Positions 1 to 6,294 of a DNA stretch of 29,595 nt are shown piece by piece. A program made the translations under genes and the position numbers. The stretch comes from a virus: the IMG/VR virus record IMGVR_UViG_3300021963_000481, positions 1 to 29,595 of that record. One strand, 5' to 3'. The notes under the pieces were generated by a model. It made no database searches, was not told where the DNA came from, and saw only the letters and a program-made list of their open reading frames with translations. Within the stretch, counting starts at the first letter, position 1. The number at the start of each line of letters is the position of its first letter.

Positions 1-423
1 TGCCCAGCTGATCGTAATCGATTGGGCTTGAGGCGCGTCCTCACGCTTGTCTCGGATGCCATGCGGCTGTGACCGTGCCAGCGTCCAGCGCAGCGTTTCG
101 ATCTCCAGCTTGCGCCGTTGGATCTCGGCGCCAAGCCACCTGCTGTCGCATGGCGTACCGTCTGCGTGGTGTGTTGGCAGTGGTGATGTTGCCAGGGTGT
201 TGATGCGATCTGAGTGCCATTCGGCCTGGCGCACGCGTCCTTCGCGGTAGAGGCGGAAGAACTCTTCATCACGCATGACGGCTGATGTGATGGCGCGATA
301 TGACGGCATGTGATCGCTTTCGACAATTTGCAGCAGGTTCTCGCCTTGCCCCATGCGGTCAGCGACTTCGACCATGATGGCCTTTGTGACTCTGACCGAA
401 TGGCCTTTATTGTTTCCGCCCAT
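1..423 (-). CDS. Terminase small subunit-like protein (partial, C-terminus off the left edge)
   Basis: The visible 141 residues look like a terminase small subunit, the protein that recognises packaging sites on phage DNA and recruits the large terminase. An N-terminal helical, HTH-like part (about 12-50) is followed by FFRLYREGRVRQAEWHSDRI (59-78), and then RWLGAEIQRRKLEIETLRW (95-113). This resembles the pattern in TerS-like proteins in which an Arg/Ala-rich helix precedes a segment ending near a DKR-type motif (here IRDKRED). The start is well supported: AAAGGAGG lies six bases upstream of the ATG. The gene overlaps the preceding HTH gene by 17 bp, so it ends the replication operon. The large terminase would be expected just beyond the left edge. 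The assignment is from motif style, not a search. Confidence 0.72.
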   Translation of the reverse strand, partial: MGGNNKGHSVRVTKAIMVEVADRMGQGENLLQIVESDHMPSYRAITSAVMRDEEFFRLYREGRVRQAEWHSDRINTLATSPLPTHHADGTPCDSRWLGAEIQRRKLEIETLRWTLARSQPHGIRDKREDAPQAQSITISWA

Positions 424-670
424 TGCGACCTCCTTTGGGTTTTGCTGAGTGTACACCAGACTGCCCATCAGTCCAAGAGTTTGCGGGGATCTCGCCCAGT
501 GTCATCATCTGGATGACCATGCGTTCGTTCTCATCGGGCATTTGATAGCTGGTGTGATCTGGGTGCATGCACCATTTGCAGATCATGCCAGGCGTACTGA
601 TGCCCATGCGCTTTTGCATGTCGTCGTATGATAGGCCTCTGTCCAGGCGCCAGCGTTCAAGTCTGTTCAT
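407..670 (-). CDS. Small HTH (Cro/XRE-like) protein
   Basis: This 87-residue protein opens with LERWRLDRGLSYDDMQKRMG, the layout of a lambda-type helix-turn-helix (helices about residues 3-34), followed by a polar tail rich in Gly, Lys and Arg. It is probably a DNA-binding regulator, possibly of the packaging genes that follow. The start at 670 is preferred over the upstream ATG at 718 because its ATG forms an ATGA overlap with the stop of the gene before it. Its own 3' end overlaps the terminase small-subunit start by 17 bp. The operator it would bind is not identifiable. Confidence 0.6.
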   Translation of the reverse strand: MNRLERWRLDRGLSYDDMQKRMGISTPGMICKWCMHPDHTSYQMPDENERMVIQMMTLGEIPANSWTDGQSGVHSAKPKGGRNGRKQ

Positions 671-843
671 GTTTTGAGATCCACTGTGTTGAGGATTTGC
701 CTGATGAAGTTCAGGCATGCGGTTGCTGGCAGTTTGCCGATCTCTGTTCCGTTCTGCCAGACGTAGACGCCATCGGGTCTTGTGGTGAGGATGACGGCTG
801 TATCTGTTTTGATGATTGGCTCATGCTCACCAAGGAATGTCAT
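667..843 (-). CDS. Hypothetical protein, 58 aa
   Basis: A small protein of unknown function (58 residues). It reads as a compact beta-rich N-terminal half (DTAVILTTRPDGVYVWQNG, residues 14-32) followed by a helix (ATACLNFIRQILNTV). The start at 843 is chosen because it lies within the last codons of the upstream gene (17-bp overlap) with a GGAG element before it, and its stop overlaps the next start as ATGA. That tight coupling is the main evidence that it is real. No membrane segment, cysteine pattern or known motif is visible. Confidence 0.55.
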   Translation of the reverse strand: MTFLGEHEPIIKTDTAVILTTRPDGVYVWQNGTEIGKLPATACLNFIRQILNTVDLKT

Positions 844-1408
844 CTTCCAGCTCCATGTTTCTGACGGCTGTGACTTCTGCACCAGGGAATGCAGCCTTGG
901 CTGCGTCGATCATTTCTTTGGCGAGGCTGCGTCGGTACATGGTGAGAGCCAGGACCATCTCACGCTCGGTGATCAGCTCCAGTTTCGGATAAGCTTCTTG
1001 CGCTCTCTGCCACGCTCTGGGATCTCTCATCAGGCCGAAGGTATAACCATCTGCCTCAACAACCCACACCTGCGCTGTAGGCGGCTCTCCGTGAGCCTGC
1101 GAGGCAATTTGATCCATGGCCTGCATGCCGCGTATGCAGACCGATGCTCTGACTGCCACGTCATCAGGATCTTGTTCATCGATCGCCTGGTTGAGCTTGG
1201 CCATTGCCGATCCATACTTTGCCGCGACATCAGCCGGCACCAGCTCCACGAGCCGATCAATGCCCCACTTGTGATCCATCGCATTTGCCATGCGATCGAA
1301 CGGGGCGAGTGCGAAGTCACATTTGATTTGCACCGCCGTGACATCCCGATGCAGGACACGATCAGCGCTTCGCTGTCTGCGCGGTTTGGTTGGTCTATGC
1401 TCAGTCAT
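827..1408 (-). CDS. Replication-module protein with an SSB-like acidic tip (EDDIPW)
   Basis: A 193-residue protein of unrecognised family. The N-terminus is basic (PTKPRRQRSADR), the middle is helical, and the last residues are MELEDDIPW. The end closely resembles the DDDIPF tip that bacterial SSB proteins use to recruit partners. The body does not look like a classical SSB. Its place directly downstream of the primase-helicase suggests a DNA replication or recombination role, but this is inference. The ATG at 1408 is preferred over the GTG at 1420 because GGAG sits six bases before it. The gene begins just after the TAGGA-rich intergenic region, and its end is overlapped by the next gene. 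Confidence 0.62.
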   Translation of the reverse strand: MTEHRPTKPRRQRSADRVLHRDVTAVQIKCDFALAPFDRMANAMDHKWGIDRLVELVPADVAAKYGSAMAKLNQAIDEQDPDDVAVRASVCIRGMQAMDQIASQAHGEPPTAQVWVVEADGYTFGLMRDPRAWQRAQEAYPKLELITEREMVLALTMYRRSLAKEMIDAAKAAFPGAEVTAVRNMELEDDIPW

Positions 1409-1431
1409 CTTGGTCTCCACTTTTTCGGGGC

Positions 1432-1572
1432 TTGTAGGAATTAGGAAACCCTAAAGGGTTTTCCTAATCCTCCTACAAAATTGCCCGTGTGTAGGATTTA
1501 CTTAGGAATTTGTAGGAATTGTAGGAAACGCCGCCCCAACCCGTTGATTTCATTGCGTTCGGTTTTCCTACA
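1432..1572. repeat. TAGGA repeat cluster with a long hairpin; candidate replication origin
   Basis: The 168-bp gap between two leftward genes contains nine copies of TAGGA or its complement (1435, 1442, 1462, 1471, 1492, 1503, 1513, 1522, 1566). Four direct copies between 1492 and 1526 are spaced 9-11 bp apart, close to one helical turn. Two TTGTAGGAA units lie back to back at 1510-1518 and 1519-1527. Copies at 1432-1478 form an imperfect inverted repeat: arms TTGTAGGA with TCCTACAA and ATTAGGAAA with TTTCCTAAT, closed by CCCTAAAGGG. The stretch is AT-richer than its surroundings. Iterons plus a hairpin beside a primase-helicase gene are typical of an origin. An operator cluster is the alternative. 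Neither strand shows a T-tract after the hairpin. Confidence 0.6.
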
Positions 1573-1576
1573 GCGT

Positions 1577-3667
1577 TCATACACGGCCCTCTTTTGCCGA
1601 CACCCACAGATAGCCCTCGTTTTGGGTCATATAGCCGCTCAAAAGCAGGCCTTCGAGCGCCTGTTTGTACCCGGCTCTGGGGTTTGCGCCTGCCAGTTTG
1701 CCCTGTGCAAACTTTGCAAAGTCTGCCTCATCGATGGCCCAATAGGTGTGGATCTCTGGCCATCCCACGCCGCCTGGGTTCTTCATTCCGATGCCGTCGT
1801 CTCTCATCTGCTTGAAGGCTTGCACCAGTGCGATCTGGTTTCTGCCTGTTGGCTTCTTCTTTTTGCTGTCTTCGACATCCTGGTCGTTGGCTTGTTCGAT
1901 GGTGCAGGTGGTGACCTGGTCACCGTCTGCGTCGAGGCCGAGTTCGTGTACTTTGAGCTGGAAGGTAATTGGCTTTTTGGGTTCGAGGTCGCGTTGTTTG
2001 GTCGCTGTTGCGGTTCGGATGGTGCCGTTGAGTTCCAGTTCGATCTCTGTGTCGGTTGCGGCTCTGAGGCTGCTGTGTCCTCTGGCGCCTTGTGCTGCGT
2101 CTTTGCCTGTGTGGTGAACGATCAGGACGTGCGCACCTGTGAAGTCTCTGAGTGCGTCGAGGTTATTGATGAAGGCTGTCATGTCGCTTGGCCCGTTCTC
2201 GTCACCGCCTGACATGGCTCGGCTGAGTGTGTCCACGACGATCATGGCCAGCTTGCCGTATTGCTGTTCGATCTGCTGACACAGTGCGCCCAGCTCGGGC
2301 ATGTCTGCCTCTGGGTGCAGCAGATCCACCGGGCTGGCTCTGACGGCCAGCGGCACGTTTGTGCTGCCGTGCTTTTGTGTGAGTGCGAAGACCCTGTTCT
2401 TGAAAGCGTGGCCGCCTTCTGTTGCCAGGTACAGGACCGGGCCGCCGTTGATCTTGCTGCCCTGCCACTCCATGCCGGCTGCCACATGGTATGCCAGATC
2501 CAGCACGATGAATGATTTGCCGACGTTGGATGGACCGTACACCACCGACATCTGCCCAGCGCCGAGCCAGCCTTTGACCAGGTAGCTTTGTGTTAGGACG
2601 GGCTGTGCGTCGGCGGCCCAGAAGATCTGCGCCGGTGGCTTGGTTGGCTTTGGCGCTGCGTCAAACTCTGTCTGGTGTGTCTGCAGCGCTTGCTGTGGCG
2701 TGATCTCTGGCTGCGGTGTCCAGCCCTTGGCCCTGGCGCCATCGATCGCCTGCTGCACCTCTCTGCGTGTGTCCTCGGCGGTGTATCCTGCCATGGTGAA
2801 GCGATCAGTGAGGGCGTGGATCTCTGCGTCTGTGAGACCTTTGCTGACGTATGAGGCGACCAGGCGGATGACGTTCTGGTGCCAGTTGTCGCCTTGCAGG
2901 ATGGAGGCCTCTGCCATGGCTCGGTCCATGGCTTGCTGGCCCAGGTCGATCTGGATGGTGGCGACGCTGGTTGTGGCTGTTGAGAGGCTGCGCTGTGTGG
3001 GCGGGAAGGCCCGCATGAGCCGATCGAACGGCACCGGATCTCGGTCGGATGAGAACTCTGTGCGCATTGTGACTTGCTCTTGGATGTAGCCACGGCTCTT
3101 CTTGTCGTCGTTCGGGTAGCTGATCGTGCCGGCCACGCGCATGATGCGGGATGGGTTGATGACAACTGGATCTGTGCCGAGGCTGGCAGCGATGCTGGCC
3201 TGCACCTGGCGCCAGGCGTCCAGGTTGTAGCACGGCTCTTCCAGCTGCCAGTATGCGTGGCCTCTGACGTATGGCGTAGTGCCTGTCTTGACCGACATCG
3301 TGAACTTCGGGCCTGCGAAGGACAGCACGTTGGCCATAGATCCGTCTGTGTCTGCGTCGGCAAAGCAGTAGAAGGCGGCCAGGATGTCTTTGTCGGTGGC
3401 GGCTTTGTTCGGCGGGATGCTGATCCGCCCATCGATCGGGTTGATGCACATGTAGATGTTCTGGCTGTGCTGGTTCATGGCGGCTGCATGCTGCACGGCA
3501 TCTTCGGCCTGGTGCAGGGGGAAGCGTGCCACGCTGACTTGCCGATTGGTGCCGATGCAGCGCAGCTCGATGGCTGCAGGCTCGGCCAGCTCTGACCACC
3601 CCTGCGTAATGTATTGAATGAATTGCCTGATTTGCTCAGGATTTGATTGCATCTGTTGGCTCTGCAT
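1577..3667 (-). CDS. Primase-helicase fusion (RepB-like primase plus RepA-like ATPase)
   Basis: From the start at 3667 this is 696 residues. The N-terminal third looks like an archaeo-eukaryotic-type primase: an acidic FADADTDG motif (about 102-109, candidate metal ligands), GHAYWQL (136-142) and a NPSRIMRVAGTISYPN motif (171-186). The C-terminal half is a RecA-fold ATPase of the RepA/AAA_25 type: Walker A GPSNVGKS (378-385), Walker B IVVDTLSR (476-483), and HHTGKD with RGHSSLRAATD near 518-539. It would unwind DNA and make primers at the phage fork. GAGGG lies nine bases before the ATG at 3667; an upstream ATG at 3712 lies within a terminator-like hairpin and is unlikely. A short C-terminal helical region resembles a winged-helix tail. 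The fusion gives the phage its own replication initiator. Confidence 0.85.
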   Translation of the reverse strand: MQSQQMQSNPEQIRQFIQYITQGWSELAEPAAIELRCIGTNRQVSVARFPLHQAEDAVQHAAAMNQHSQNIYMCINPIDGRISIPPNKAATDKDILAAFYCFADADTDGSMANVLSFAGPKFTMSVKTGTTPYVRGHAYWQLEEPCYNLDAWRQVQASIAASLGTDPVVINPSRIMRVAGTISYPNDDKKSRGYIQEQVTMRTEFSSDRDPVPFDRLMRAFPPTQRSLSTATTSVATIQIDLGQQAMDRAMAEASILQGDNWHQNVIRLVASYVSKGLTDAEIHALTDRFTMAGYTAEDTRREVQQAIDGARAKGWTPQPEITPQQALQTHQTEFDAAPKPTKPPAQIFWAADAQPVLTQSYLVKGWLGAGQMSVVYGPSNVGKSFIVLDLAYHVAAGMEWQGSKINGGPVLYLATEGGHAFKNRVFALTQKHGSTNVPLAVRASPVDLLHPEADMPELGALCQQIEQQYGKLAMIVVDTLSRAMSGGDENGPSDMTAFINNLDALRDFTGAHVLIVHHTGKDAAQGARGHSSLRAATDTEIELELNGTIRTATATKQRDLEPKKPITFQLKVHELGLDADGDQVTTCTIEQANDQDVEDSKKKKPTGRNQIALVQAFKQMRDDGIGMKNPGGVGWPEIHTYWAIDEADFAKFAQGKLAGANPRAGYKQALEGLLLSGYMTQNEGYLWVSAKEGRV

Positions 3668-3714
3668 TCTATTGTCCCTCACGAGGTTACCGCCTCTTCT
3701 ATCTCGCCTCAACT

Positions 3715-3752
3715 ATCCCCCAGCGCGTCTCCTCGCTGGGGGATTTTTCTTT
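3715..3752 (+). terminator. Intrinsic terminator facing right, antisense to the operon
   Basis: A perfect 11-bp stem, ATCCCCCAGCG (3715-3725) with CGCTGGGGGAT (3734-3744), closes an 8-nt loop. It is followed on the plus strand by TTTTCTTT. On the minus strand, along which both flanking genes run, an A-tract precedes the hairpin and no T-tract follows. It should therefore stop rightward, not leftward, transcription. In the leftward mRNA it could act as a stabilising or processing hairpin between the SSB and primase-helicase genes. Confidence 0.75.
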
Positions 3753-3758
3753 GTGTGA

Positions 3759-4394
3759 TCAGAACTCAAAGTCACCGGCTGCTGCGGCTGCCGGAGCTGG
3801 CGGTGCAACAGGCGCCGGTGCTGCGACCGGTGCAGGCGCAGGTGCAGGGGCCAGGGCGATGCCAGCGGCTGCGCCGTCTTTCAGGCAATCGGGACGCGGC
3901 ACCCACTTAATGACTTCCAGCACCGGGCTGATGGTCGATCCGCGCTTGAACTGCATGGCCTTGGTGGATGCCAAGCGCACGAGCGGGAGCTGGCCGGGTG
4001 CCGGTTGCTGCTGCAGCTGCGGGGCCAAATCTGTGAGGGCTTGCCATGCGGCTGTGCCTGCTTGCTCCCAGGTTGCGGTGGCCCCGCCGCCGGTTGCGAC
4101 CGGAATGCTGAAGCCTTTCTTCCAATCCTCACCGGGCTGGGCCATCATCTGCGCGGGGCTTGGGTTCCACTTCCATTCCGGCGCCACGCCTGCGATGCCT
4201 TCGGACTTCTGCCAGCCGGTCTTCATCTTTTCAATGTCGAGGACCATGCCTTTGCTTGCGTCGTATGCGGTTTTGTCGCTGCCGTCGCGGATGTAAAACG
4301 ACTTGGCGTTGATCGCGCCGTCTTGCGTGCCGCGTGCGGACCACTGCAGGAAGGGACCGTTGGCGCCGTTGCCGCCTGTGTCGAGAGAGAACAT
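3759..4394 (-). CDS. Probable single-stranded DNA-binding protein
   Basis: A 211-residue protein. Residues 1-160 are a mixed fold in which FLQWSARGTQDGAINAKSFY suggests an OB-type start. It then has a long Ala/Pro linker (roughly 175-205) and ends in GDFEF, an acidic aromatic tip. A globular domain, flexible linker and acidic-aromatic tail is the architecture of SSBs and of T7 gp2.5-like proteins, in which the tail contacts replication partners. It lies between the exonuclease and primase-helicase genes. AAAGG sits seven bases before the ATG. The function is inferred from architecture and context; the OB fold itself cannot be proved by eye. Confidence 0.65.
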   Translation of the reverse strand: MFSLDTGGNGANGPFLQWSARGTQDGAINAKSFYIRDGSDKTAYDASKGMVLDIEKMKTGWQKSEGIAGVAPEWKWNPSPAQMMAQPGEDWKKGFSIPVATGGGATATWEQAGTAAWQALTDLAPQLQQQPAPGQLPLVRLASTKAMQFKRGSTISPVLEVIKWVPRPDCLKDGAAAGIALAPAPAPAPVAAPAPVAPPAPAAAAAGDFEF

Positions 4395-4414
4395 GTTAGT
4401 GCCTTTCGTTGTCG

Positions 4415-4453
4415 GGTGCTTGTAGCACCGAGGAATGCCTGCTGCCGGCAGGC
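4415..4453. other. Two small hairpins in the gap before the SSB gene
   Basis: The 72-bp gap holds GGTGCT-TGT-AGCACC (4415-4429) and GCCTGC-TGCCG-GCAGGC (4437-4453), each a perfect 6-bp stem. Neither has a T-tract on either strand, so they are not standard terminators. They lie in the leader of the SSB message, upstream of its ribosome binding site, and might affect mRNA stability or translation. Confidence 0.4.
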
Positions 4454-4466
4454 TCGGATCTCAGGG

Positions 4467-5240
4467 TCAGACCCCGTAGAATTCTTTGCGCAGTGCTTCA
4501 GCGCCGGACCAGTAGAAGCTGGACGTGTTCATCGGCACGATCGCCTTGGCCTGATCCTTGTCGCAGTGACGCAGGAACGCCTCCATGCGGCTGATCTGCA
4601 CCTTGGCCTGGGCCAGCAGCTCGGACGGGTCGCCGTCCTCTAGCAGGCTGGTCTTCTTGTCGCTGACGTACAGGAACTTTACGGCCAGGTTGCCCTTGGC
4701 CTTGGCGTAGATGGCACGCTGCAGCTGATGCTCCGGTGACATCTGGGTTGGGATGCGCCCGGTGGTTTTAAGATCGATCACCAGGCCATGCTCTGGGAAG
4801 ACCAGATCCAGGTAGCCGATCACCGGGATCGACCAGCCATCGCCCACGGCTGTGATCTCCACCTTGTTCTGGTGGTTCTCGCCCTCTTCCACTTCCGGAA
4901 AGTCTGGCTTGCCGTAGGCCTGCAGCTCTGCCACGGCCAGGGTTGCCATGGGTTTGATCCGCTCACGCTCACGGGTGGTTGCCTCGTCGCCGATCATGTA
5001 GCGCCCATCGAACTTGGCGATGGCCTTGTCGATCGCCTCCGTGGCTGGCGTGCCAAGGAGGATGGCGGCCACTGCGTCTTCGGTGCAGATGCCACGCCAG
5101 GCGGCAGCACCCATGGGCGTGCGCTTGCCGTGCAGATACTGCATGACCCAGACATCCGGTGCGTTGGACCAGAGGTTGATGGATGATGCGGAGAGGTGGT
5201 CGATGTTGTGTTTGGCGAAGCCGTCAGAGCATTGCGTCAT
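4467..5240 (-). CDS. PD-(D/E)XK exonuclease, RecB/Cas4-like
   Basis: A 257-residue nuclease. The catalytic core is visible: an early Glu (GAAAWRGICTED, E54), IGYLDLVF (141-148, D145), VIDLKTT (154-160, D156 and K158) and the following QLQRAIYAKA helix (172-181) that carries the conserved Gln of the RecB/Cas4/lambda-exonuclease group. It probably resects DNA ends for recombination-dependent replication together with the SSB downstream. I see no four-cysteine iron-sulphur cluster of the Cas4 kind. It overlaps the resolvase-like gene upstream by 17 bp, so the two are likely co-translated. Confidence 0.8.
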   Translation of the reverse strand: MTQCSDGFAKHNIDHLSASSINLWSNAPDVWVMQYLHGKRTPMGAAAWRGICTEDAVAAILLGTPATEAIDKAIAKFDGRYMIGDEATTRERERIKPMATLAVAELQAYGKPDFPEVEEGENHQNKVEITAVGDGWSIPVIGYLDLVFPEHGLVIDLKTTGRIPTQMSPEHQLQRAIYAKAKGNLAVKFLYVSDKKTSLLEDGDPSELLAQAKVQISRMEAFLRHCDKDQAKAIVPMNTSSFYWSGAEALRKEFYGV

Positions 5241-5607
5241 GGGCCATTCTTTCTCTGGCTAGGTAGCAGAAGTCGATGAAGGTCACGTCGGCCCGCACGC
5301 CTTGCAGCATGAGGACGCAGCGCACGGGCTGGCGATCGTACTTGTAGATCAGCACGGGCTGCTTGTGGATCTTCTCAGCTGCGATGCGTGCCTGGTTCCA
5401 CCAGGCTTCCGAGCCGCCGATCGGGCCGGACTTGTAGCGCTTCAGCTCCAGCACATAGGGCCAGGCCGGATCGTCGGTGACGAGATCCCCGTGTTCTGAT
5501 TGCTGATACTGCCGGAGATCACGCGCAAACTTGATGCCCAGCTCATCGCGCAGTGCGTTGGCTATGTCGCGCTCAAAGCCGGCGCCCTTGGCTCTGCTGT
5601 CAGCCAT
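5224..5607 (-). CDS. PD-(D/E)XK Holliday-junction resolvase-like nuclease
   Basis: A 127-residue protein with the signature of small phage resolvase-like nucleases: GAGFERDIANALR (8-20, E12), HGDLV (39-43, D41) and YVLELKRY (51-58, E54 and K56), followed by a helix with WWNQAR (69-74). Those residues would bind the metal and cut branched DNA. It would resolve branched intermediates before packaging. It is the second gene of the leftward operon, overlapping the repressor stop by 8 bp and the exonuclease start by 17 bp. The exact substrate (junction, flap or nick) cannot be read from the sequence. Confidence 0.75.
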   Translation of the reverse strand: MADSRAKGAGFERDIANALRDELGIKFARDLRQYQQSEHGDLVTDDPAWPYVLELKRYKSGPIGGSEAWWNQARIAAEKIHKQPVLIYKYDRQPVRCVLMLQGVRADVTFIDFCYLARERMAHDAML

Positions 5608-5782
5608 CTTGCATTGCCCGGTTGATGTAGTCGGTGAGCTTGACCAGCGTGCTTTCCCTGGCTTCCTGGCGGCCAGAGATGAGACGCCAGAGCGTTGTGT
5701 GCGCCACGCCTGATTGCTTGGCGACTGTCGGCAATGGCCGATCGGCCAGCATCAGCCGTATTTCTCGCATGGTGTAGACCAT
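5600..5782 (-). CDS. Small HTH repressor (Cro-like), first gene of the leftward operon
   Basis: A 60-residue DNA-binding protein that is little more than a helix-turn-helix: TVAKQSGVAHTTLWRLISGR (19-38) fits the XRE pattern very well. It is the first gene of the replication operon, so it may repress its own operon and/or the divergent early promoter. A GAGGG ribosome binding site precedes the ATG. A dyad, TTGCGGTTTCGCAA (5794-5807), begins a few bases upstream, so binding there would block its own expression. No oligomerisation domain or RecA-cleavage domain is present, which fits Cro rather than CI. Lysogeny cannot be claimed, because no integrase or second repressor is seen. Confidence 0.75.
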   Translation of the reverse strand: MVYTMREIRLMLADRPLPTVAKQSGVAHTTLWRLISGRQEARESTLVKLTDYINRAMQDG

Positions 5783-5793
5783 TGCAGCCCTCG

Positions 5794-5862
5794 TTGCGGT
5801 TTCGCAAAAACCATGGGCAAACTGGATGCGAAAGGCAAGAGCAAATAATTTCGATTTCGCAA
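5794..5862. promoter_or_regulatory. Candidate operator sites (TTTCGCA motif, three copies)
   Basis: In the divergent region, TTTCGCA occurs at 5800-5806 and 5855-5861 and, inverted, as TGCGAAA at 5827-5833. The first is part of the dyad TTGCGGTTTCGCAA (5794-5807). Spacing between the motif starts is 27-28 bp. Position between the two divergent operons and next to the repressor gene suggests they are its binding sites. Binding is not shown. Confidence 0.5.
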
Positions 5863-5872
5863 TTCAAGGGTG

Positions 5873-5901
5873 TTGACAGGTGGTTTGTGCGTCACTAACT
5901 C
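5873..5901 (+). promoter_or_regulatory. Candidate early rightward promoter
   Basis: A perfect TTGACA (5873-5878) is followed, 17 bp later, by TAACTC (5896-5901), a weak -10 match. The rightward gene block begins at 5939, and an 8-bp palindrome CGTATACG (5907-5914) lies between. The repeat at 5855-5861 abuts the -35, so repressor bound there could block polymerase. The -35 is convincing; the -10 is not. Confidence 0.5.
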
Positions 5902-5938
5902 TATTGCGTATACGAACTAGCAAACAAGGATGACCCAG

Positions 5939-6151
5939 ATGACCACCATGAACCTCACCAGCGCAAGCGGCAGCCAGACCACCGTGTTGGTTGTTCGCGA
6001 AACACCGAAGGCAATTTTGGTGAAGGGCAACGCAAGCGAGGCTTGGTTCCCGAAGCGCGCAATCGACGCGGACGGCATTATCGCTGATTGGTTTCGGTTC
6101 GACATGGTTCACAGCTTTCTGTTCCACGCGCCATATCGGCCAGCAGAATGA
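5939..6151 (+). CDS. Hypothetical early protein, 70 aa
   Basis: The first gene of the rightward block. The small protein has a beta-rich start (TTVLVVRETPKAILVKG) and a helix-rich, aromatic end (IIADWFRFDMVHSFLFHAPY). No family is recognised. The ATG at 5939 is preferred over 5930, because AAGGA (5926-5930) sits eight bases before 5939 and would be too close to the other. Its stop overlaps the next start as ATGA. As the first early product it could be a host-takeover factor, but nothing in the sequence says so. Confidence 0.6.
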   Translation: MTTMNLTSASGSQTTVLVVRETPKAILVKGNASEAWFPKRAIDADGIIADWFRFDMVHSFLFHAPYRPAE

Positions 6152-6282
6152 CCCTCTCCGAGCACCTCGACCTGCTGGGGATCATCCCCCGGCAGGCCCC
6201 GCCGAAACCAGCCCCACAGCCAGCGGCCTACGCGCCGCCCCAGTGGAAACCAACTTACCCCGGCGAAGAGCCGCCGTTTTGA
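6148..6282 (+). CDS. Proline-rich micro-protein, 44 aa
   Basis: The protein begins with MTLSEHLDLLGIIPR, a short helix, and continues in a Pro/Ala-rich disordered tail ending in YPGEEPPF. It is translationally coupled to the gene before it by an ATGA overlap, which is the main evidence for it. It is too short for a catalytic domain. A linear-motif or inhibitor role is possible but unsupported. Confidence 0.5.
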   Translation: MTLSEHLDLLGIIPRQAPPKPAPQPAAYAPPQWKPTYPGEEPPF

Positions 6283-6294
6283 TAGGAGACTAGC

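Noticed and set aside
782-1444. Rightward open frame of 220 codons
   Set aside because: It lies antisense to the 193-aa gene and two neighbours with good ribosome binding sites and overlaps. Composition and lack of ribosome site mark it as a shadow.
1432-1478. Intrinsic terminator after the primase-helicase gene
   Set aside because: The hairpin has no T-tract on either strand and is AT-rich. The density of TAGGA copies points to protein binding sites instead.
1481-2212. Rightward open frame of 243 codons
   Set aside because: It lies opposite the primase-helicase, which has clear Walker motifs; cysteine-rich, low-complexity translation is typical of a shadow.
2593-3432. Leftward open frame of 279 codons in another frame of the primase-helicase
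   Set aside because: Arg/Ser/Pro-rich translation without any motif; frame-shifted shadow of the real gene.
5224-5782. Prophage or lysogeny module based on the repressor
   Set aside because: No integrase, attachment site or second CI-type repressor with a dimerisation domain is visible in the window.
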